A stretch of DNA of 6,312 nt from Vampirovibrionales bacterium (GTDB lineage: Bacteria; Cyanobacteriota; Vampirovibrionia; Vampirovibrionales; JAGQHJ01). The stretch lies in contig JANWKX010000174.1 in assembly GCA_025451145.1 (NCBI GenBank), positions 1 through 6,312 on the forward strand, written 5' to 3'. Made by a program: the position numbers and the translations under genes. This document shows positions 1 to 5,800 of this stretch, in pieces. The notes under the pieces are model-generated. The model had not been told where the DNA came from. It was given only the letters and a program-made list of their open reading frames with translations, and searched no databases. Numbering within the stretch: position 1 is the first letter of the stretch; every line of letters begins with the position of its first letter.

Positions 1-812
1 AGGAGCAAATGCGCCTCCTCCTGTTGCCTCGTGACCCCATGGATGACAAGGACATTATGCTGGAGATTCGAGGAAGTGCCGGCGGCGATGAAGCCAATAT
101 TTTCGCGGCCGACATGATGCGGATGTATATGCGTTATGCCTCGGATATGGGCTGGCGAACCGAGATTATCAGCATGTCCGAAGGGGAGCTGGGCGGCGTT
201 AGCGAGGTCATCATCGGAATTAAAGGCGATAATGTCTATAGTCGCCTGAAGTATGAATCCGGCGTTCACCGGGTGCAACGGGTTCCCGTGACCGAATCTC
301 AAGGACGAATTCATACCAGTACGGCCACCGTTGCGGTCATGCCCGAGGTGGAAGACATCAATATTGAAATCAACTCCACTGATATTGAAATGCAAACCGC
401 TCGAAGCGGCGGCGCTGGTGGACAGAACGTCAACAAGGTTGAAACGGCTGTCCGGATTTTCCATAAACCCTCCGGGATTCAGGTTCACTGTACCGAAGAG
501 CGCAGCCAGCTCCAAAACAAGGAACGGGCCATGCAAATTTTAAAGGCCAAGCTTTATGACTTGGAACTTCAGCGCCAGACCCAGGAAATCACCGACTTAC
601 GCCGTTCTCAGGTCGGCACTGGCGATCGAAGCGAGCGGATTCGGACCTATAACTACCCACAGGATCGGGTAACAGATCACCGTATCGGCCAAAACTTCCC
701 TTTAACCCCCATTATCAATGGCGAGATAAAGGGCGTTATCGATGCCCTGGTCCAAGCCGATCAACGCGCCAAGTTGGAAAAACTCGCTGAAACCCCATCT
801 TTAGCTTCATAG
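1..812 (+). CDS. prfA: Peptide chain release factor 1 (RF1), 5' end cut off by the window
   Basis: RF1 recognises UAA and UAG stop codons in the ribosomal A site and triggers peptidyl-tRNA hydrolysis. The frame is open back to base 3, so the true start lies outside the window; about 269 residues are visible against roughly 360 in the family, and the N-terminal helical domain is mostly missing. Counting from the ATG at base 9, the tripeptide PVT (residues 93-95, bases 285-293) is the RF1-type PxT stop-codon reader rather than the SPF of RF2. The catalytic GGQ loop is at residues 137-139 (bases 417-425). The GDRSERIRTYN and VTDHR blocks follow, and the gene ends in TAG. The ATG at base 9 is internal, lying next to a segment typical of the middle of RF1. 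The usual methyltransferase partner prmC does not follow directly. The GGAGGQNVNK context resembles cyanobacterial-lineage RF1. The identity is very secure; the taxonomic reading is inference. Confidence 0.97.
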   Translation, partial: EQMRLLLLPRDPMDDKDIMLEIRGSAGGDEANIFAADMMRMYMRYASDMGWRTEIISMSEGELGGVSEVIIGIKGDNVYSRLKYESGVHRVQRVPVTESQGRIHTSTATVAVMPEVEDINIEINSTDIEMQTARSGGAGGQNVNKVETAVRIFHKPSGIQVHCTEERSQLQNKERAMQILKAKLYDLELQRQTQEITDLRRSQVGTGDRSERIRTYNYPQDRVTDHRIGQNFPLTPIINGEIKGVIDALVQADQRAKLEKLAETPSLAS

Positions 813-820
813 CAGAGATT

Positions 821-838
821 GAAATAGCTTTACATTTC
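821..838 (+). terminator. Weak hairpin after prfA
   Basis: GAAAT at 821-825 pairs with ATTTC at 834-838 around an 8-base loop, and TTTAAGTTTT follows. The stem is only five AT-rich pairs, so this is at best a weak rho-independent terminator for prfA. It is the only candidate seen in the gap. Confidence 0.25.
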
Positions 839-857
839 TTTAAGTTTTATCAATAAA
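829..857 (+). promoter_or_regulatory. Candidate promoter of the 162-residue orphan gene
   Basis: TTTACA (829-834, five of six to the -35 consensus) is followed after 17 bases by AATAAA (852-857, four of six to the -10 consensus). An alternative pair is TTGAGC (863-868) with AGTAAT (886-891), also 17 bases apart. The gap is AT-rich, so such matches arise easily by chance; the call is tentative. Confidence 0.3.
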
Positions 858-900
858 AATTCTTGAGCACCATTTAAGTAAACAAAGTAATGGTCTATTC

Positions 901-910
901 AGGAAAGAGG
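901..910 (+). promoter_or_regulatory. Ribosome binding site that sets the start at 917
   Basis: The purine run AGGAAAGAGG ends six bases before the ATG at 917. It lies downstream of the earlier in-frame ATG at 890, which has no such site. It therefore favours the 162-residue product over the 171-residue one. Confidence 0.7.
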
Positions 911-916
911 TCAATT

Positions 917-1405
917 ATGCAAGTAGGATATGCCGGTTATACAGCTCCTCAATTCGGAAAAACACGCTTTGCTGGGTCTAAAGAAGCAAGACTTACAATG
1001 ACAAGTGGGGGCAGACATGTTATTTCTGATGAAGTTAGACAAGCTAATTTAAAATTTATTGAACTTTATGAATACGTTGATGGATATTATCGCTATCAAA
1101 ATAGTTCTCAAAGGGGTCATAGCATCAGTACATTAATGCCCTTAACCTCTGACCAAGTTAATACATTAAAAGAAGCTCTATCTGCATTAAGACTTGAAGC
1201 GCCTAAACACCATGGTATCGATAAAAAAGCTAACTTTGATGACCCTATAAGTGATTTAGACCACATTATAAAAGTCCGATTAAGAGCTTCTAGTAAAGAC
1301 CCATCGAAGAGCTTACTTGAATATGGCTGGGTTAGTAGAACCCTTTATGGGCTAAGAGCCTATTTAAGGACTAAGAACATTACCCCTACAGAAATATATA
1401 GATAG
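917..1405 (+). CDS. Orphan protein of unknown function, 162 residues
   Basis: I do not recognise this protein. The start is taken at ATG 917 because of the ribosome binding site at 901-910; an in-frame ATG at 890 would add nine residues. The product is hydrophilic, rich in Tyr, Lys, Arg and Ser, has no cysteine, and shows no signal peptide or membrane segment, so it is probably cytoplasmic. Residues 1-20 form a Gly/aromatic-rich leader ending in TRFAG (16-20). Residues about 36-60 and 80-96 look helical (the second is the DQVNTLKEALSALRLEA stretch), and a basic segment follows at about 120-155. It ends in TAG. The gene is clearly AT-richer than prfA and uses many A/T-ending codons, which fits a lineage-specific or recently acquired gene. 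It sits alone: 104 bases after prfA, with a gene-poor stretch behind it. The reading frame is convincing; the function is unknown. Confidence 0.8.
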   Translation: MQVGYAGYTAPQFGKTRFAGSKEARLTMTSGGRHVISDEVRQANLKFIELYEYVDGYYRYQNSSQRGHSISTLMPLTSDQVNTLKEALSALRLEAPKHHGIDKKANFDDPISDLDHIIKVRLRASSKDPSKSLLEYGWVSRTLYGLRAYLRTKNITPTEIYR

Positions 1406-1460
1406 AAGGTTATGATTAGTTAATCAGCAGACAAATGAAACCTATATATAAAATAAAGAA

Positions 1461-1506
1461 AGATGTCTCTAGGCAGCTTTCTTTGCTAAATAATGCCTAA
1501 ACATCT
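1461..1506. repeat. Inverted repeat, 12 base pairs, downstream of the orphan gene
   Basis: AGATGT (1461-1466) pairs with ACATCT (1501-1506), and TAGGCA (1470-1475) pairs with TGCCTA (1494-1499). The two stems are separated by a small internal loop and capped by 18 bases. No T-run follows, so it is not a classical terminator. An overlapping alternative pairing, AAAGAAAG (1455-1462) with CTTTCTTT (1477-1484), cannot form at the same time. The first stem probably closes the 3' end of the orphan gene's message, but its role is not shown. Confidence 0.5.
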
Positions 1507-1593
1507 ATGAATTATTATAAATTTAGCTTTCAATAGCCTTTGATATGAAATAAATTCTCGAATTAACTATTTGGGTAAATGTTTCTATCCCTT

Positions 1594-1621
1594 CTCTTAT
1601 CCGATATACCGGAATTAAGAG
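1594..1621. repeat. Inverted repeat in the gene-poor stretch
   Basis: CTCTTA (1594-1599) pairs with TAAGAG (1616-1621), and TCCG (1600-1603) pairs with CGGA (1610-1613). This gives ten pairs with a two-base bulge and a six-base loop. No T-run follows on either strand. It could be a structured RNA element or a protein site; the role is unknown. Confidence 0.45.
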
Positions 1622-1727
1622 TTGTATGTCGTAACTTTTCCGCTTCTCATAATAGTCTTCGAATAGAGACCTTGTAGTGAACCTATAGATTGAGTTGTAT
1701 TTCTCGATCTTAAGCTTTTAAAAATCT

Positions 1728-1760
1728 TAGGGTGCCTTTCTGACTTAGAGAGGCACCCTA
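1728..1760 (-). terminator. Rho-independent terminator of the 77-residue gene
   Basis: TAGGGTGCCT (1728-1737) is a perfect complement of AGGCACCCTA (1751-1760), and the stem continues inward with TTCTG/TAGAG (two G-T pairs), giving about 15 pairs and a three-base loop. Read on the minus strand it begins 24 bases after the stop codon of the 77-residue gene and is followed by AGATTTTTAAAAGC, a short T-run. The plus-strand exit has a weaker T content, so it may also act in the other direction, but minus is the better reading. Confidence 0.8.
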
Positions 1761-1784
1761 TAAATAAATCATTTTGCTTGAGTT

Positions 1785-2018
1785 CTATTTATCGCCTTTA
1801 GAAGCGTCTCCTTGAGAACCATCTCCATTGCCTTGGCCTTGCTTTTGGGTTAATCTCGCAAGAAGCGCTCTTAATAAGTCATCTGGTCCTGGAATTTCAT
1901 CAAGTCTTTTTGCAGCAGCACCATGTGGGCGAACAAAAGCTGTATTCGCAGGATCTGAGGGATCAGGTATTAATCCACTAAAACGTGTCAAGGATGGCTG
2001 CATTGCATGTAATTTCAT
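1785..2018 (-). CDS. Small orphan protein with a disordered polar tail, 77 residues
   Basis: I do not recognise this protein. The start at 2018 is backed by a strong ribosome binding site, AAGGAGT, seven bases upstream on the minus strand (2026-2032), and the gene ends just before a good terminator, so it is a complete transcription unit. Residues 1-15 hold a short leader ending in TRFSG (11-15). Residues 16-45 are rich in Pro, Asp and Ala. Residues 45-57 (PDDLLRALLARLT) form a likely amphipathic helix. Residues 58-77 are a low-complexity Gln/Gly/Asp/Ser/Lys tail, almost certainly disordered. It has no cysteine, signal peptide or membrane segment. It ends in TAG. The overlapping plus-strand frame lacks a ribosome binding site and is taken as a shadow. 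Function is unknown; a small regulatory or adaptor protein is possible but not shown. Confidence 0.75.
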   Translation of the reverse strand: MKLHAMQPSLTRFSGLIPDPSDPANTAFVRPHGAAAKRLDEIPGPDDLLRALLARLTQKQGQGNGDGSQGDASKGDK

Positions 2019-2107
2019 TGAATTTACTCCTTATTTAATTTAATTATTTGGACCAATTCTCTTAAAATTTTAAAATCCCTCAAAAATAAGAATTGCTATA
2101 TTGTGTC

Positions 2108-2136
2108 ATTATATTTACATTATTCATACTTAATAA
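2108..2136 (-). promoter_or_regulatory. Candidate promoter of the 77-residue gene
   Basis: On the minus strand a perfect TATAAT (2113-2108) lies 17 bases after TTATTA (2136-2131), which matches the -35 consensus at only three positions. Transcription would begin near 2100, leaving a leader of about 80 bases before the start codon. The -10 is exact, but the region is very AT-rich, so confidence is limited. Confidence 0.4.
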
Positions 2137-2240
2137 TGCTCGTATGTATAAAAAGCTTCCTCTACGTGCCAAACGCTTTGTTAACTTTAAAAACTGCTAA
2201 ATATCTCTTGCTCGCTAATTGATTTTTAAAGCGCTCTATG

Positions 2241-2264
2241 AAGCAATAATGGGCATTGGTGCTT
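2241..2264 (+). repeat. Small hairpin in the rubrerythrin leader
   Basis: AAGCA (2241-2245) pairs with TGCTT (2260-2264) around a loop of 14 bases, some 36 bases before the rubrerythrin start. The rest of the gap from 2041 to 2300 is AT-rich and holds no open frame I trust. I found no clear promoter for the plus-strand gene and no recognisable peroxide- or iron-regulator box. The hairpin is short and may be chance. Confidence 0.25.
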
Positions 2265-2300
2265 GAGAAGGCTTAATTTTTAACATTGGAGTCATGAGAA

Positions 2301-2954
2301 ATGCTAAAGGATTTAAGCCAGCATGGCCGACATTCTTATAGAGACACTATTTTAACCTTTGCCATAGTTATCAGTATGCTGGGAGCATTAACCCTATCCA
2401 GCCATGCAGATGCTCCTCCTGAACAGACCCTTAAGAACTTAAACCAAGCCTATGAAGGCGAAGCGAATGCTTCCAATCGGTATATCTTATATTCAAACAA
2501 AGCCAAGGCAGAGGGTTATCCTCAAGTGGCCAAGATGCTTCGGGCGATCTCCAAATCTGAGGCCATCCATCGGGATACCCATCGCAATGCCATTGTGAAG
2601 CTTGGCGGGCATCCTCAACCGATTCATCTTGAGAAAACCACTATTGGAACCACCCAGCAAAACCTGGAACATCAGATCCAAGGCGAATCCAAGGAGAGTT
2701 CAACCATGTATCCCGCCTTTATTGAACAGGCCCGAAAAGATCATGCTCCAGTCGCCGTTATGTCCTTTGAAAATGCCCGAAACGCCGAAATTCAGCATGA
2801 TAAACTGATTGAGCAAGCGCTCGATAATTTAGGCCATAACAAACCGCAGGATTATTGCGTGGGACGTATCACAGGCAGTACTGTCGCTATTCCGGTCAAT
2901 GGCAGTTGCCCAAACCCAAAGACAAGCGATGAATCGTTTATCCGTATTCATTGA
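2301..2954 (+). CDS. Exported rubrerythrin-type diiron protein with degenerate rubredoxin tail
   Basis: Rubrerythrins are four-helix ferritin-like proteins whose diiron site reduces hydrogen peroxide. The 217 residues begin with a basic N-terminus, a hydrophobic core at 17-32 and an ADA signal-peptidase-like site (36-38), so the protein is probably exported or membrane-anchored. By alignment from memory to the Desulfovibrio protein, all diiron ligands are present: E54, E87 with H90, E129, E132, and E163 with H166. The C-terminus (184-217) looks like a rubredoxin domain (DYC..., then CPNPK...SFIRI) but keeps only C186 and C203 of the four iron-binding cysteines, so it should not bind iron in the usual way. 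GGAG at 2288-2291 lies nine bases before the ATG. It converges with the ATPase gene with only 34 bases between their ends. The family call is secure; location and substrate are inference. Confidence 0.9.
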   Translation: MLKDLSQHGRHSYRDTILTFAIVISMLGALTLSSHADAPPEQTLKNLNQAYEGEANASNRYILYSNKAKAEGYPQVAKMLRAISKSEAIHRDTHRNAIVKLGGHPQPIHLEKTTIGTTQQNLEHQIQGESKESSTMYPAFIEQARKDHAPVAVMSFENARNAEIQHDKLIEQALDNLGHNKPQDYCVGRITGSTVAIPVNGSCPNPKTSDESFIRIH

Positions 2955-2988
2955 TTCAGGATTCATTTGAGCAGAACACAAGGTTTGT

Positions 2989-4977
2989 TTAAGAACCAGA
3001 TTTTTTGGGCAAAACAAACTTGAATAAATCCAGCCAGAGAACACAGATAATTCCCAATAAGAGGGTTATTACCAACATCAAAGGGGATAAGAGGCGGATC
3101 TCTAAAGTGGTACTAAAATAGGGCAGGAAGAGAATCATGATAACAAGCACTAATGTGCCTAAAGCAACCCATTTCAACGCCTGATTGGGACGAACAAGAT
3201 TCTGAAAAAAAGAATGTGAAAAGGATCGGTTTGAAATAATCAAAGCCAGGTTGGCCGTAAAAAAAGTAGTAAATGCCAAAGCCCTTGCAGTAGCGATATT
3301 TAAGCCTCGATTTTGGCTGACGCTATAGATTAAAAAAATGGTGATAAAAATACTGATTCCTTGCAGAATACTGGATAAACCAATTGATTTTGAAAGCAAT
3401 GGGCTTTTCGGGGGCCGAGGCGGTCTTGACATGATGTTTGTTTCCGAAGGCTCCGCCTCAAACACAATGGAGCAAGCCGGATCAATGACCAATTGCAAGA
3501 GCGCGATATGAACCGGCAGAAGGATTAAGGGCCAACCCAATAAAACGGGAATGAGAGATAATCCTGCAATCGGGATATGAATGGCCAAAATATAGGCAAC
3601 CGCCTTACGAATGTTATCAAAAATGCCACGGCCTCTCTCAATGCCACCGACAATGGAGGATAAGTCATCTTTCAGTAGGACAATGCCTGCTGCTTCACGG
3701 GCCACATCGCTCCCTTTTTCGCCCATGGCCAATCCAACATTGGCAGCTTTCAAGGCAGGCGCATCATTCACCCCATCCCCTGTCATAGCGACAATTTCTC
3801 CATTGGCTTTTAAGGCATTCACCAGCCGAAGCTTCTGCTCTGGAATCATCCGGGCGAATAAATTGGTGGCTTTGATTTTGGCTTGTAACTCCGTATCATT
3901 CATGCGCCTTAAGGTCTCACCGGAAATCACGGCCTCGGCATGAGTCAATCCAACCTCCTTGGCGATAGATTGAGCTGTAGCTGGATAATCCCCTGTGATC
4001 ATAATAATTCTGATACCGGCCTGATAACATTTTTGGATGGCCTCTTTCGCTGTTGGGCGGACAGGGTCTTGAAGTCCGATGAGGCCGACAAATTCAAAAT
4101 CGAAATCATGCTGGATGGGTGGGAGTGAAACAGGTTTAAAAATGGCCTTGGCGACAGCGATGATCCTTAATCCACATGCAGCCATGCCTGAAACCTGTTG
4201 AGTAACCCTTGCCATCTCATCCGATGTCATATGACATAAATCCATAATGGCTTCAGGTGCCCCTTTGGCGGCGATGGTATAGATATCACGGGCTTCCGAA
4301 CGCCACACCAATGACATGGCCAGTAATTCCTTAGACAAGGGGTATTCTCTAATGAGTTGCCAGCCCCGATGAATATGTTCTGTCTGAGCCAGATAACATT
4401 CACCGAGTTGATGAAAGGCTTTTTCCATGGGGTCAAAGGGATTTCGTTGGCTCGCCAGGATACTATATTCAACCAATGTGTGAAACGCTTCCGGCAGAAA
4501 TGGCGTTTCCTTAAAATTGATCGTCAGCTTGTCTCCAGGCACGACCAATTCTTTGACCACCATTCGATTCTCGGTGATGGTTCCGGTTTTATCCACACAA
4601 AGCACCGTAATTTCGCCTAAGGTCTCTACTGCAGGGATTTGTCGAACCAGAATCTGTTGTTTGGAAAGACGCCATGCACCTAATGCCATAAAAATGGTAA
4701 AAATGACCGGGAATTCTTCAGGAATAATGGCCATAGCGAATGTGATTCCTGCCAAAACGGCTTCTAGCCAATGCCCTCTGGTGATGCCATAAATCACCAG
4801 AATCAGAACACAGATGATAACCCCAGCAACCGTGAAGTATTTTACCAGTCGCTCCATTTCAAGTTTTAAAAAGGTTTTTTCAATCGGAACCGATTGGATG
4901 GCCTTGCCGATTTTTCCCATCTCGGTTTGGGCACCGGTATAAATGACCTTCATGGTGCCTTGTCCCTGTGTGACCAA
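2989..4977 (-). CDS. P-type ATPase, catalytic and C-terminal part after the amber codon
   Basis: Counting from codon 4977 (TTG, shown only as the first possible start), the 662 residues carry PEEFP in membrane segment 4 (86-90), the phosphorylated aspartate D129 in DKTGTIT, KGAPE of the nucleotide domain (238-242), DPVRP (304-308), TGD (328-330), TGDGVNDAP (399-407) and the segment-6 motif IDPACSIVFEAEP (498-510). Further hydrophobic segments lie near 535-552, 565-582, 602-620 and 631-650. The gene ends in TAA. The next possible start is ATG 4953, with a weak AAGG four bases upstream. No real ribosome binding site serves TTG 4977. A product made from here would lack TGES and the first two membrane segments, so independent function is unlikely unless the stop is read through. 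Confidence 0.7.
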   Translation of the reverse strand: MVTQGQGTMKVIYTGAQTEMGKIGKAIQSVPIEKTFLKLEMERLVKYFTVAGVIICVLILVIYGITRGHWLEAVLAGITFAMAIIPEEFPVIFTIFMALGAWRLSKQQILVRQIPAVETLGEITVLCVDKTGTITENRMVVKELVVPGDKLTINFKETPFLPEAFHTLVEYSILASQRNPFDPMEKAFHQLGECYLAQTEHIHRGWQLIREYPLSKELLAMSLVWRSEARDIYTIAAKGAPEAIMDLCHMTSDEMARVTQQVSGMAACGLRIIAVAKAIFKPVSLPPIQHDFDFEFVGLIGLQDPVRPTAKEAIQKCYQAGIRIIMITGDYPATAQSIAKEVGLTHAEAVISGETLRRMNDTELQAKIKATNLFARMIPEQKLRLVNALKANGEIVAMTGDGVNDAPALKAANVGLAMGEKGSDVAREAAGIVLLKDDLSSIVGGIERGRGIFDNIRKAVAYILAIHIPIAGLSLIPVLLGWPLILLPVHIALLQLVIDPACSIVFEAEPSETNIMSRPPRPPKSPLLSKSIGLSSILQGISIFITIFLIYSVSQNRGLNIATARALAFTTFFTANLALIISNRSFSHSFFQNLVRPNQALKWVALGTLVLVIMILFLPYFSTTLEIRLLSPLMLVITLLLGIICVLWLDLFKFVLPKKSGS

Positions 4978-4986
4978 TGTACCGGA

Positions 4987-4989
4987 CTA
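4987..4989 (-). other. In-frame amber (TAG) codon within the ATPase frame
   Basis: The minus-strand reading is ...His-Asp-Ser-Val-TAG-Ser-Gly-Thr-Leu-Val. In related ATPases this place, just before [S/A]GT, usually holds an aromatic residue (Phe or Tyr). A Tyr codon TAC or TAT becomes TAG by one base change. The local sequence is otherwise unremarkable. Confidence 0.85.
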
Positions 4990-5544
4990 AACGGAGTCAT
5001 GATTGTTGCCTGGAGAGGAAAACGCCATCACATGATTGGCCTGGAATTTACGAACAGGAGCAGATTCCCCGGTTAGAATGGATTCATCCACCTGTAAATT
5101 CAAGCTTGAAATCAAGACCCCATCCGCTGGAACCCGATCGCCTTCCTTGATAAAAGCCAGATCGTCGGGTACAACATGGATCCCTGGGATGCTAACGGGT
5201 TTTCCATCTCGAATGACGAGGGCCCTTGGGCTTGACATTTCTCTTAACGCATCTAAAGCCCTTTCCGCTTTATTTTGTTGATAAATCGTCAGACCCAGGA
5301 GCAAAACGACAAAGCTCATCAACATTGCCGCATCATTGAGATCGCCCAAAATAAAATAGATTAGCCCGGCAATGAGCAATAATAGCGACATAGGCTCCTT
5401 AGAAACGTCATAGGTAATCTGCCAGGCGTTTCTCCTTTTTTCGCAAGGTAATTCATTTGGCCCAAATTGGTTTAACCGAGATGCCGCTTCTTCAGAACTT
5501 AATCCTTGCTCGTGATTAACGCTCATCTTAGATAACGCCCACAT
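4987..5544 (-). CDS. P-type ATPase, N-terminal fragment up to the amber codon
   Basis: This part encodes 185 residues from ATG 5544 (204 from TTG 5601). Counting from 5544, it holds the N-terminal cation-ATPase motif (GLS at about 14-16, GPNEL at 28-32), two membrane segments (about 52-67 and 70-88), and most of the actuator domain with GDRVPAD (135-141) and TGES (158-161). It stops at residue 185, just before the conserved SGTLV strand. Without the phosphorylation and nucleotide-binding domains it cannot pump by itself. It is divergently oriented to icd, and its upstream region contains the paired 42-base-period repeats. Confidence 0.7.
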   Translation of the reverse strand: MWALSKMSVNHEQGLSSEEAASRLNQFGPNELPCEKRRNAWQITYDVSKEPMSLLLLIAGLIYFILGDLNDAAMLMSFVVLLLGLTIYQQNKAERALDALREMSSPRALVIRDGKPVSIPGIHVVPDDLAFIKEGDRVPADGVLISSLNLQVDESILTGESAPVRKFQANHVMAFSSPGNNHDSV

Positions 5545-5612
5545 TCTGATTGTTCGTCGCTGGAGATTTGAAAAATAGGATAGAAATTTGAACAGTCGCA
5601 ACCTGGATTTTA

Positions 5613-5676
5613 ACTCTGGCGAAATTCTGCTGATTTCACAACGACCAGATCTCTACTCTTGCGAAAATAGGCTGAT
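5613..5676. repeat. Imperfect direct repeat, two 22-base copies 42 bases apart
   Basis: Copy one (5613-5634) and copy two (5655-5676) share ACTCT, then GCGAAA, then GCTGAT, matching at 18 of 22 positions with no gaps. The period is exactly 42 bases, about four helical turns, so a protein bound to each would sit on the same DNA face. They lie in the divergent gap between the ATPase fragment and icd; the second copy overlaps a -35-like TTGCGA. An operator pair is plausible but not proven. Confidence 0.55.
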
Positions 5677-5686
5677 GATCTACGAT
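5659..5686 (+). promoter_or_regulatory. Candidate icd promoter
   Basis: TTGCGA (5659-5664) and TACGAT (5681-5686) are 16 bases apart, each matching the sigma-70 consensus at four of six positions. Just downstream, TAGAAT (5689-5694) matches the -10 at five of six but has no partner -35. Transcription would begin about 100 bases before the icd start, so icd would have a long leader. Confidence 0.3.
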
Positions 5687-5732
5687 AGTAGAATGAGAAT
5701 CACGTTGTTCGGGCAGATTCTATGAATGCCTG

Positions 5733-5765
5733 AAACAAGGGGTGTTTTCTGTCCCCATACTGTTT
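5733..5765 (+). repeat. Hairpin in the icd leader
   Basis: GGGG (5739-5742) pairs with CCCC (5753-5756) around ten bases, and AAACA (5733-5737) pairs with TGTTT (5761-5765) outside it, with uneven internal loops. TTTTAG follows the outer arm. It may be an attenuator-like stem or a chance structure; no ligand-binding core of a known riboswitch is recognisable. Confidence 0.3.
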
Positions 5766-5800
5766 TAGCCCCCGATGCTCGATAGAAGGAGGAGCTTTGA

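Larger units (their letters stand above)
1406..1727. other. Gene-poor AT-rich stretch with hairpins
   Basis: No convincing open frame, tRNA or rRNA is visible here. Two inverted repeats stand out, at 1461-1506 and 1594-1621 (listed separately). A nine-base direct repeat GAGTTGTAT occurs at 1619-1627 and 1692-1700, which could be chance in such sequence. The stretch could hold a long 3' untranslated region of the orphan gene, an unrecognised small RNA, or decayed sequence; nothing seen here decides between them. Confidence 0.5.
2989..5544 (-). pseudogene. Cation-transporting P-type ATPase interrupted by one in-frame TAG
   Basis: Read as one frame this is an 851-codon P2-like ATPase of ordinary length for the family, which uses ATP to move a cation across the inner membrane. 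The order is complete: N-terminal cation-ATPase domain (GLSSEEAASRL, GPNEL), two membrane segments, actuator domain with TGES, segments 3-4 with PEEFP, DKTGTIT phosphorylation site, KGAPE, DPVRP, TGD, TGDGVNDAP, then the C-terminal membrane segments. The only lesion is TAG at 4987-4989, codon 186 counted from the ATG at 5544; the frame continues on both sides with no shift. The start is uncertain: the frame stays open to a TTG at 5601, and ATG 5544 and ATG 5526 are the other choices, none with a good ribosome binding site. I prefer 5544 because it keeps the WALS segment expected before GLS. The ion is not determinable here; PEEFP and IDPACSIVFEAEP mark a subgroup whose ion I cannot name. Confidence 0.85.

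Noticed and set aside
331..543. Second-frame open stretch inside prfA
   Set aside because: It lies wholly within a confidently identified RF1 frame and has no independent support.
1461..1506. Hairpin as rho-independent terminator of the 162-residue gene
   Set aside because: The stem is good but no T-run follows on the plus strand, so it is listed only as an inverted repeat.
1655..1670. TTCGAAT resembling a tRNA T-loop
   Set aside because: The flanking bases do not form a T-stem, and no acceptor or anticodon stem can be built around it.
1619..1700. GAGTTGTAT direct repeat as the start of a CRISPR-like or iteron array
   Set aside because: Only two nine-base copies occur, with no third copy or regular spacing.
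1828..2043. Plus-strand open frame opposite the 77-residue gene
   Set aside because: It has no ribosome binding site, while the minus-strand gene has a strong one plus a well-placed terminator.
2493..3044. Other-frame open stretches within and beside the rubrerythrin gene
   Set aside because: The rubrerythrin frame has a full set of diiron ligands and a ribosome binding site; the others are short and featureless.
4987..4989. TAG as a reassigned sense codon across the genome
   Set aside because: prfA, the 162-residue gene and the 77-residue gene all end in TAG, and RF1, which reads UAG, is encoded here; local readthrough remains open but general reassignment does not fit.
3611..5281. Plus-strand open frames opposite the P-type ATPase
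   Set aside because: They are antisense shadows of a gene with clear family motifs, with no ribosome binding sites or recognisable products.
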